Under the pieces are notes generated by a model. The model was not told the DNA's origin. It ran no database searches and worked only from the letters and a program-made list of their open reading frames with translations. A stretch of 16,487 bases of DNA from SZUA-186 sp039714155. GTDB taxonomy: Bacteria; Pseudomonadota; Gammaproteobacteria; UBA9214. Positions 6,586 to 13,264 of this stretch are shown piece by piece; the stretch's first letter is position 1, and every line of letters starts with the position of its first letter. The stretch spans positions 1 to 16,487 of the forward strand of contig JBDLJX010000057.1 in the NCBI GenBank assembly GCA_039714155.1. The letters run 5' to 3'. Position numbers and translations under genes: made by a program.

Positions 6586-7305
6586 ATGGCCCGGCAACCC
6601 TCAATTGTTCATGTGATCGTCATCAGTATCCTGTTTGTTGCACTGGTGACCGCATTGCTGCTGTATTTTGATGTCCATGAGGATGTGCTGCGCTTTTTCG
6701 ACTGGCTGGATGCACAGGGCATCCGGGGGCCGCTGCTGTTCATTGTGTTCATGGTGCTGGTGGTCGTGCTGCTGCTTCCGGGCGTGATGTTTACCACCGG
6801 TGCCGGTTTCGTGTTCGGGGTGGTTGAGGGCACGATCTGTGTGGTGGTCGGTACGACACTGGGCGCAGCACTCGCCTTCCTGATCGCGCGCCATCTGTTC
6901 GGTGACCGGGCCTCGCAGTTTGTCATGCGCCACGCCAGACTCAGACTGGTCAGTGAGGAGTTCACCCCCCAGGGCTGGAAGATCGTACTGCTAACGCGTC
7001 TGGTGCCGTTCTTTCCCTTCAAGCTTTCCAATTACTTTTTCGGGCTGACGCAGTTTTCGTTGCGCGGATTCATGGGTGGCACCATCGTTGGCATCATTCC
7101 GCTCTCATTACACAATGTCTGGCTCGGTTCGATTGCCGCCGATATCAGCCTCGAAGGTGCGCGCAACGCAGAGCGAAGTCCCGTTGAATGGGGCCTGTAT
7201 GGCGCCGGATTTCTCGTGACCATCGGGTTGGTTATCTATCTCAATCGTCTGGCGCGCCGGGCCCTGGCCAGGTATACGGAAGAGAACGCAGCAGGGGATA
7301 TGTGA
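6586..7305 (+). CDS. TVP38/TMEM64-family (VTT domain) inner membrane protein
   Basis: The protein has 239 residues and about six hydrophobic stretches: 7-27, 48-66, 72-103, 131-143, 160-182 and 203-220. The central VTT/SNARE-associated domain is shown by LLLPGVMFTTGAGFVFGVVEG (62-82), then GTTLGAALAFLIARHLFG (89-106) and TRLVPFFPFKLSNYFFGLT (137-155) with its re-entrant Arg/Pro/Asn motif. VTT and DedA proteins are linked to lipid flipping and membrane homeostasis in bacteria and eukaryotes. It opens a tightly packed cassette of glycosyl and lipid enzymes, so transport of a lipid or glycolipid across the inner membrane is an attractive but inferred role. The nearest purine-rich ribosome site (GAGAGGTGAAAG, 6561-6572) is unusually far from the ATG, yet no other in-frame start is available. 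Confidence 0.9.
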   Translation: MARQPSIVHVIVISILFVALVTALLLYFDVHEDVLRFFDWLDAQGIRGPLLFIVFMVLVVVLLLPGVMFTTGAGFVFGVVEGTICVVVGTTLGAALAFLIARHLFGDRASQFVMRHARLRLVSEEFTPQGWKIVLLTRLVPFFPFKLSNYFFGLTQFSLRGFMGGTIVGIIPLSLHNVWLGSIAADISLEGARNAERSPVEWGLYGAGFLVTIGLVIYLNRLARRALARYTEENAAGDM

Positions 7306-9566
7306 TGCCCTGGCTGAAATGGTTGCCCTGGCGGTTTTTCATTCGACGCATGGCCCGTGCGCACGGTTTCCTCGACCCGATCGCGTTGCTGGCACGCCTG
7401 CATCGTTTCGCCCAGCCATCCGAGGTGGGTGAGCCGGTTGAACTGCTGCGTGCCGGCGTGGTGTTCCATGCACGCGGACTTATCAACAGTCGTGTCATTC
7501 AGCACAACCTGGATTGGGTCTGGCCGTACTGGATCGAGCGCCAGTTCGATCCTGAAGATGATGCCTTTGTCCCCCGGGCCTTTTCCATCACCCACGTCAA
7601 TCTCAGTCATCGCAACTGGACGGCTATCGGCTGGCCGGATAGTCCGGAGTTACCGATCATCGACCCCCGGGGAATGCTGACGCCCTGGTTCGACGGCTGG
7701 TCCCTGGACAGCTGGCTGGTGACGGATGATGGCCAGCGCCTGCTGCCGTCACGGGCACAGTCCTGCAGTCAACGCCTGGATATGCACAACGGTCTGGCAG
7801 TGATTACGGAAACGCAACAAGGCGGCATGACCTTGCGAAATCAGGCCACGGTTCAGCTCGAATCCGGCATCCCGGTCTGCCACCTCAAACTTGACGCCCG
7901 CAGTGACAGTGGTGGCTGGCTGGTACTGGCGTTGCGCCCCTGTAATCCCGAGGGGGTCAGTTTTATTCACAAGGTAATCCTGTCGCCGGAACGCAGGACC
8001 TGGACCATCGATGGGCAACACGCCCTGACATTCAGCGAGCCGGCAGAGCGGCATCATGTCTCGGATTATCACGCCGGCGATGTGGCGATTCATCTGCACG
8101 ATCTTGAGGACCAGACCGAGGGTGTCTGTGAGGTAGGCATGGTAACGGCAGCGGCACTGTTTCGCCTGGAACCCGGTCAGCACCGGGAAACAGGGGCGGA
8201 GGTTTTGCTGCCGGATGCCCACGCTGCACAGCGGCTTGCCGGTACTGCGTGGGATGATGTCTTGCAGGGGAGTTGCCAGTTGCAGCTGCCGGATGAGCAG
8301 GTACAGTTCCTGTATGAATCGGCCTTGCGGACCCTGATCCTGCACTCACCTGAAGATGTCTGGCCCGGGCCCTATACCTACAAGCGCTTCTGGTTCCGCG
8401 ATGCGGCATTTATCATCCAGGCCCTGTTATGTGCCGGCCTGCACGGGCGTGCGGAGCGGGCACTGGACCGCTTTCCGGAACGGCAGACGCGGCGGGGGTA
8501 CTTTCATTCCCAGGAAGGCGAATGGGATTCCAACGGTCAGGCACTGTGGATCATGCAACGCTTTTGCGCCTTGACCGGCCAGCCGCCAAAGTCTGCCTGG
8601 CAGCAGGCGATCCTGAACGGTGCCCGCTGGATTACCGGGAAGCGTCTGGACGGGGACGGGGACGCCCCCCATGCGGGGCTGCTGCCCGCGGGATTCAGTG
8701 CCGAGCACCTGGGACCCAATGACTATTATTACTGGGATGACTTCTGGGGCATCGCCGGCCTGCATTCGGCAGCTGCCCTTGGCGGGCTGATGAGTGATGC
8801 GGCGGCGCAGGCAGAATTTCACCAGGCGGCAGAAGACTTTCAAAAGGCCGTGGATCGCAGCCTCGCCCGGGATGCCGCCGTCATACCGGCCTCGCCTTAC
8901 CGCCGTCTGGATGCAGGGGCCATCGGTTCCCTCGCCGTGGGCTATCCCCTGCAACTGTGCCCGCCGGATGATCCACGGCTGCTCGGGACGATCGAATTTC
9001 TTATGAAGAACTGCCGTGTCAATGGCGGTTTTTTCCAGGACATGATTCATGCCGGCATCAATCCCTACCTGACGCTGCATATGGCCCAGGTACTGCTGCG
9101 GGCCGGCGATCCCCGCTATCTGGAATTGATGGATACGGTTGCGGCACTGGCCACGCCCACGGGCCAGTGGCCGGAAGCCATTCATCCCCGCACCGGCGGT
9201 GGCTGTATGGGCGATGGCCAGCATGTTTGGGCCGCAGCCGAATGGGTCCTGATGGTCCGCAATTGCTTCGTACGCGAGGAGGGCGACCGGCTGATTCTCG
9301 GTGCCGGGGTGGCGCCGCGCTGGATGACTGCCGGTTCACCGCTGACATTCGGCCCGGCACCGACGGCCTTCGGGCCACTGACACTGACCATCAAACCGGA
9401 ATCACAGCAGCGTGCGCACGTCACCTGGCAGGGCCATTGGCACGCCACCGCACCGGCCATCGAGGTGTGTATACCCGGCTTCAATCCGGTGATTTCCAAA
9501 ACCGGCGAGTCATCGGTTTATATCGAAAGGGGACAGCATTCAAGTCTGTCCCCCAACAACGAATGA
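7305..9566 (+). CDS. Cytosolic six-hairpin glycoside hydrolase (amylo-1,6-glucosidase/glucoamylase-like)
   Basis: This 753-residue protein seems to contain an N-terminal beta-sandwich part (about 45-310) followed by an (alpha/alpha)6 barrel (about 330-655). The barrel shows WPGPYTYKRFWFRDAAFI (353-370), GEWDSNGQALWIM (405-417), YYYWDDFWGIAGL (474-486) and GQWPEAIHPRTGGGCMGDGQHVW (620-642). These are typical of the six-hairpin glycosidase superfamily that includes glycogen debranching enzymes, GH15 and GH65. Asp366, Asp408 and Glu624 are acidic residues in these motifs and catalytic candidates. There is no signal peptide, so it should act in the cytoplasm. The ATG overlaps the upstream stop (TGATG) and has AGGGGA at 7293-7298. 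It lies next to a GT4 glycosyltransferase and may trim or regulate that product. The exact family and substrate are not determined. Confidence 0.82.
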   Translation: MPWLKWLPWRFFIRRMARAHGFLDPIALLARLHRFAQPSEVGEPVELLRAGVVFHARGLINSRVIQHNLDWVWPYWIERQFDPEDDAFVPRAFSITHVNLSHRNWTAIGWPDSPELPIIDPRGMLTPWFDGWSLDSWLVTDDGQRLLPSRAQSCSQRLDMHNGLAVITETQQGGMTLRNQATVQLESGIPVCHLKLDARSDSGGWLVLALRPCNPEGVSFIHKVILSPERRTWTIDGQHALTFSEPAERHHVSDYHAGDVAIHLHDLEDQTEGVCEVGMVTAAALFRLEPGQHRETGAEVLLPDAHAAQRLAGTAWDDVLQGSCQLQLPDEQVQFLYESALRTLILHSPEDVWPGPYTYKRFWFRDAAFIIQALLCAGLHGRAERALDRFPERQTRRGYFHSQEGEWDSNGQALWIMQRFCALTGQPPKSAWQQAILNGARWITGKRLDGDGDAPHAGLLPAGFSAEHLGPNDYYYWDDFWGIAGLHSAAALGGLMSDAAAQAEFHQAAEDFQKAVDRSLARDAAVIPASPYRRLDAGAIGSLAVGYPLQLCPPDDPRLLGTIEFLMKNCRVNGGFFQDMIHAGINPYLTLHMAQVLLRAGDPRYLELMDTVAALATPTGQWPEAIHPRTGGGCMGDGQHVWAAAEWVLMVRNCFVREEGDRLILGAGVAPRWMTAGSPLTFGPAPTAFGPLTLTIKPESQQRAHVTWQGHWHATAPAIEVCIPGFNPVISKTGESSVYIERGQHSSLSPNNE
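9529..9553 (+). repeat. GGGGACAG/CTGTCCCC hairpin at the glycosidase-glycosyltransferase junction
   Basis: A perfect 8-bp inverted repeat with a 9-nt loop lies within the last codons of the glycosidase gene and ends nine bases before the ATG of the next gene. It encodes part of the tail RGQHSSLSPNNE. The layout AAAGGGGACAG...CTGTCCCC is that of a dispersed repeat seen in many proteobacterial genomes. In the mRNA it would sit where the ribosome loads onto the glycosyltransferase start, so that start may depend on translation of the glycosidase to open it. Confidence 0.7.
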
Positions 9567-10840
9567 ACATCGTCATGTCGACCAATACCTTCTCTCCGCA
9601 TGTCGGAGGCGTGGCGCGCTCGGTGGAAGCCTTTACCGCCGAATATCGCCGCCGCGGTCATCGGGTGCTGGTGGTTGCGCCGGAATTCCCCGGTATGCCG
9701 CAAGATGAAATCGATGTGGTGCGTATCCCGGCGATTCAGAACTTTAACGGCAGCGACTTTTCGGTCGTCCTGCCGCTTTCCGGTCTGTTGACCGAGGTGC
9801 TGGATGAGTTCGGCCCGGACATTATCCATGCCCATCACCCCTACCTCCTGGGCGTCACGGCATTGCGCGTAGCCCGCTATCGCAGCCTGCCGCTGGTGTT
9901 TACCCACCATACACTGTACGAGGAATATACCCATTATGTACCGGGCGATGCGCCGACGCTCAGGCGTTTCATCATCGAGGCCGCGATCCGCTACGCCAAC
10001 CTCTCCGACCAGGTGTTCGCACCCAGCGAGAGCATTATGACACTGCTGCGCGATCGGGGTGTAGAAACGCCCATTACCGTGGTGCCCACTGGCGTGCAGG
10101 CTGAATACTTCGCACATGGCAATGGCGGGCGATTCCGGGTGGCGATGGGTATCCCCGAAGATGCCTTCGTGGTCGGGCACCTGGGCCGCCTGGCGCCGGA
10201 AAAGAACCTGGAATTTCTGGCCGAGGCTGTCGCGGTTTTTCTGAAGGCAACAAGCCGGGCACATTTTCTGCTGATCGGCACTGGCCCATCCGAGAGGACA
10301 ATCCGGGAGATCTTTAGCAGGGAAGGGCTCGATGCGCGGTTACACATTGCCGGTATCCTCGAACATGAGCAATTGGCCGACGCCCTGGACGCGATGAACC
10401 TGTTTGCCTTCGCTTCGAAGAGCGAGACACAGGGCATGGTGCTGACCGAGGCCATGGCGGCGGGTTTGCCGGTTGTCGCCCTGGATGCACGCGGTGTGAG
10501 AGAAGTGGTCAGTGATTACAGGAACGGCCGCCTGTTGCACGGGGAGTCGATCAAGGACATGGTATCGGCATTGAAGTGGGTGGCAGGGCTGCCGGCAAAA
10601 CAGTATCGGGAACTCGAGCAGTCAGCGCTGGATACGGCTGAAGCCTTTTCCATGTCGCACTCGGCCGACAAGGCACTGGCCTGTTATACGCATCTTCGTA
10701 ACAGGATATCGGCGGACAGGTCTGAACAGGAAGAACACTGGCATCACTTGCTGGATCTCATCAAAGTGGAGTGGGAAATATTAAAAGGTATCGGCAGCGC
10801 GACCGATGCCGCACTGGGCACGGATGAAGAAAACGGCTGA
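9563..10840 (+). CDS. GT4-family glycosyltransferase (diacylglycerol glucosyltransferase-like)
   Basis: This 425-residue GT-B fold enzyme has an N-terminal acceptor domain starting STNTFSPHVGGVARSVE (6-22), with the Gly-rich loop GGVARS, and DIIHAHHPYLLG (86-97). The C-terminal donor domain has GHLGRLAPEKN (205-215) and the retaining GT4 signature E288-x7-E296 (SETQGMVLTEAMAAGLPVVA), which binds the sugar nucleotide. The order and spacing resemble processive or lipid-directed glucosyltransferases and SQDG-type enzymes. That would fit a cassette that also encodes acyl activation and acyl transfer, but the acceptor is inferred. The ATG overlaps the upstream stop as ATGA, and no separate ribosome site is evident, which suggests translational coupling. 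A charged tail of about 45 residues (380-425) extends past the usual domain end. Confidence 0.88.
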   Translation: MNIVMSTNTFSPHVGGVARSVEAFTAEYRRRGHRVLVVAPEFPGMPQDEIDVVRIPAIQNFNGSDFSVVLPLSGLLTEVLDEFGPDIIHAHHPYLLGVTALRVARYRSLPLVFTHHTLYEEYTHYVPGDAPTLRRFIIEAAIRYANLSDQVFAPSESIMTLLRDRGVETPITVVPTGVQAEYFAHGNGGRFRVAMGIPEDAFVVGHLGRLAPEKNLEFLAEAVAVFLKATSRAHFLLIGTGPSERTIREIFSREGLDARLHIAGILEHEQLADALDAMNLFAFASKSETQGMVLTEAMAAGLPVVALDARGVREVVSDYRNGRLLHGESIKDMVSALKWVAGLPAKQYRELEQSALDTAEAFSMSHSADKALACYTHLRNRISADRSEQEEHWHHLLDLIKVEWEILKGIGSATDAALGTDEENG

Positions 10841-10858
10841 ACAGGGACCCCTCCTGTA

Positions 10859-13264
10859 ATGATTGGCCGTATTGAAGCCTTCCTGCGGCGACTGCGCCGC
10901 GCCATGAGTCGCAGCGAATGGCTGGCAACCCTGCTGCGCCTGCCGAGGTCGACGGCACCGCCAAGCTCGCCGGGACTGGTCATGGTGCAGATTGACGGTC
11001 TGTCCCATACCCAGTTGAATCGCGCTCTGGAACAGGGCGAAATGCCGTTTCTTCGCAGACTCATCAAGCGCGAACACTACCGCTTGCACCGTATGTATGC
11101 CGGCGTGCCGGCGGCAACCGCTTCTTTTCAGGGCGAGCTGTTTTACGGTGTGAAGGCAGTGGTTCCGGGCTTCAACTTTCTTGACAGTGCCTCCGGAAAC
11201 CTGGTGCGTATGTTTGAGCCTGCTGCAGCGGCCAGTGTGGAACGGGAACTGGAAAAGAAGGGGGAGGAGCCGCTCCTGAGGGAAGGGAGTTCCTATGCGA
11301 ATAATTATACGGGCGGTGCCGCCGAACCCCACTTTTGCCCGGCATCAATGGGATGGGGACCGTCGATGCGCCGGGCCAATCCTCTGCTCGTGGGATTTCT
11401 GGTCCTGAGCAATGCCTGGAGTTTTGTGCGTCTCTCTGCACTGTTGCTGGTCGAATTTATACTGGCCATCGTGGACTTTGTACACGGCCTGTTCGGTGGA
11501 TATGATCTCATCAAGGAACTGAAATTCGTACCGACCCGGGTGGCAATCTCCATCCTGTTGCGCGAGCTTGTTACCATCGGTACAAAGATCGATGCCGCCA
11601 GGGGATTGCCCGTCATTCATCTGAATTTCCTCGGTTACGACGAGCAGGCCCATCGCCGCGGCCCGTCCTCGCTGTTTGCCCACTGGACGCTCAAGGGTAT
11701 CGATGATGCCATCGCCCGTATCTGGCGGGCCGCGCAGCGCTCGGCCCACCGTCACTATGATGTCTGGGTCTATTCCGACCACGGCCAGGAAGAGGTAAAG
11801 ACCTATCACGCATTGTATGGCCGCAGTATCGAGGATGCGGTGTCAGGGGTGTTCGCCGGTCTTGGTATCAACGCCGGTCTGGCGACGGAGCAGAGGCCGC
11901 GCGGTATTCAAACACAGCGCGTACGGCAGCTTGGTGGAAAGCGTATACAGCGCCTGTTCCCGGTCATTGGGCCGGGGCGGGGTGAACAGGACAGGGGACA
12001 GGTGACCGTGGCAGGACTGGGACCGGTCGGTTTTGTCTACTACGACCGGGAACCGGGTGCACACACACGTGATGCCATTGCCCGTTCCCTGGCGACCACT
12101 GCACAGGTACCGCTGGTATTGACTGCGGATGGACCGGAACGTGCAACGGCGTGGACCGATACCGGCGCATACACACTGCCACGCCAGAATGCCGAGGTCC
12201 TGGGTCATGATCATCCCTTCCTGGAGGAGACCACCCGGGATCTGATTGCGCTGTGTCACCACCCGGATGCCGGGGATTTCATCCTCTGTGGCTGGCGGGC
12301 TGGTGCGACACCCTGCAGTTTTGCAACCGAGAATGGTGCGCACGGCGGTGCCGGTCCCGCGGAAACCAGTGCGTTTGTACTGTTGCCGGGTGACGTACCC
12401 TTGCCGGTAGCCGGGAACACTGCCCTGCGTGCAGCCAACCTGCGTCATGCTGCGCTGCACTTTCTGGGGCGCGGTGAACGCAAGGCTCCCGGCTGGCAAC
12501 AGCGTGCCGTTACAACGGGCACCTTGCGTGTCATGACCTATAATGTACACAGTTGTATCGGTATGGACGGCAAGCTGGCGCCGGAGCGCATTGCACGGGT
12601 CATTGCCCGCTACGCCCCGGATGTCGTTGCCCTGCAGGAGCTGGACGTGGGCCGTGTGCGTACCGAAGGGATGGACCAGGCACACCTCATCGCACGTTAC
12701 CTGGAGATGGACTTTCACTTCCATCCGGCCATGCATGTTGAGGAAGAACGTTATGGTGACGCGATCCTGACCCATCTGCCCATGCGCGTGATCAAGGCCG
12801 GTACGCTACCGGGCCTGCCCGAAAAGCCCCGGCTTGAACCGCGTGGCGCCCTGTGGGTGGCCGTCGAGCTGGATGGCATCGAACATCATGTGATGAATAC
12901 CCACCTGGGCCTGCTGCCGCGCGAGCGCCGGGTACAGGCAGAGGCGCTGCTCGGGTCCGACTGGCTGGGGCATCCGGATTGTCGCGGGCCGGTAGTGCTT
13001 TGCGGCGACTTCAACGCGTTGCCATCCTCACCGGTTTGCCGCCGGTTGCGCACGCGTCTCCATGATGCCCAGATCGAACTGGAGAGCCACACGCCCCGGC
13101 GCACGTTCTCCGGGCGTTTTTCCATGGCCCGTATCGATCATGTCTTCGTTGATCCGGCTATCGAGGTGCTGGATATCGAGGTCCCGGACACGGAACTCGC
13201 ACGTGTGGCCTCCGATCACCTGCCGTTGATTGCCGAGTTGCGCTACTCTGCCGGTACGCAATGA
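10859..13264 (+). CDS. Fusion of alkaline-phosphatase-superfamily hydrolase and endonuclease/exonuclease/phosphatase domain
   Basis: The protein has 801 residues and two metal-dependent phosphoesterase folds. Residues 38 to about 540 resemble a type I phosphodiesterase of the alkaline phosphatase superfamily: MVQIDGLS with D46, a VPAATAS segment near the expected nucleophile Thr87 or Ser89, NFLGYDEQAH with D261/H265, YSDHGQE with D307/H308, and H495 as a late ligand. A hydrophobic stretch at about 176-211 could span or anchor to the membrane. Residues 555-796 form an EEP domain with YNVHS, LQELD (592-596), NTHLG (680-684), GDFNA (716-720), RIDHVFVD (758-765) and SDHLPLIA (785-792). All catalytic residues look intact. 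EEP proteins of the YbhP type accompany cardiolipin synthase genes in enterobacteria, so action on phospholipid or phosphoglycolipid bonds is a reasonable guess. It starts 18 bases after the glycosyltransferase stop. Confidence 0.85.
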   Translation: MIGRIEAFLRRLRRAMSRSEWLATLLRLPRSTAPPSSPGLVMVQIDGLSHTQLNRALEQGEMPFLRRLIKREHYRLHRMYAGVPAATASFQGELFYGVKAVVPGFNFLDSASGNLVRMFEPAAAASVERELEKKGEEPLLREGSSYANNYTGGAAEPHFCPASMGWGPSMRRANPLLVGFLVLSNAWSFVRLSALLLVEFILAIVDFVHGLFGGYDLIKELKFVPTRVAISILLRELVTIGTKIDAARGLPVIHLNFLGYDEQAHRRGPSSLFAHWTLKGIDDAIARIWRAAQRSAHRHYDVWVYSDHGQEEVKTYHALYGRSIEDAVSGVFAGLGINAGLATEQRPRGIQTQRVRQLGGKRIQRLFPVIGPGRGEQDRGQVTVAGLGPVGFVYYDREPGAHTRDAIARSLATTAQVPLVLTADGPERATAWTDTGAYTLPRQNAEVLGHDHPFLEETTRDLIALCHHPDAGDFILCGWRAGATPCSFATENGAHGGAGPAETSAFVLLPGDVPLPVAGNTALRAANLRHAALHFLGRGERKAPGWQQRAVTTGTLRVMTYNVHSCIGMDGKLAPERIARVIARYAPDVVALQELDVGRVRTEGMDQAHLIARYLEMDFHFHPAMHVEEERYGDAILTHLPMRVIKAGTLPGLPEKPRLEPRGALWVAVELDGIEHHVMNTHLGLLPRERRVQAEALLGSDWLGHPDCRGPVVLCGDFNALPSSPVCRRLRTRLHDAQIELESHTPRRTFSGRFSMARIDHVFVDPAIEVLDIEVPDTELARVASDHLPLIAELRYSAGTQ

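Noticed and set aside
7188..7304. 39-codon upstream extension of the glycosidase frame
   Set aside because: It overlaps the end of the TVP38 gene; the ATG at 7305 has a good ribosome site and the overlapping stop typical of this cassette.
8427..9224. 265-codon open frame on the - strand opposite the glycosidase
   Set aside because: It is antisense to a conserved barrel domain, with no motifs and no ribosome site.
9167..9562. 132-codon upstream extension of the glycosyltransferase frame
   Set aside because: It overlaps the glycosidase in another frame, and the GT4 N-terminus begins exactly at the ATG at 9563.
11843..12775. 310-codon open frame on the - strand opposite the phosphoesterase fusion
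   Set aside because: It lies inside a gene with intact catalytic motifs, and its translation is low-complexity and unlike any family I recognise.
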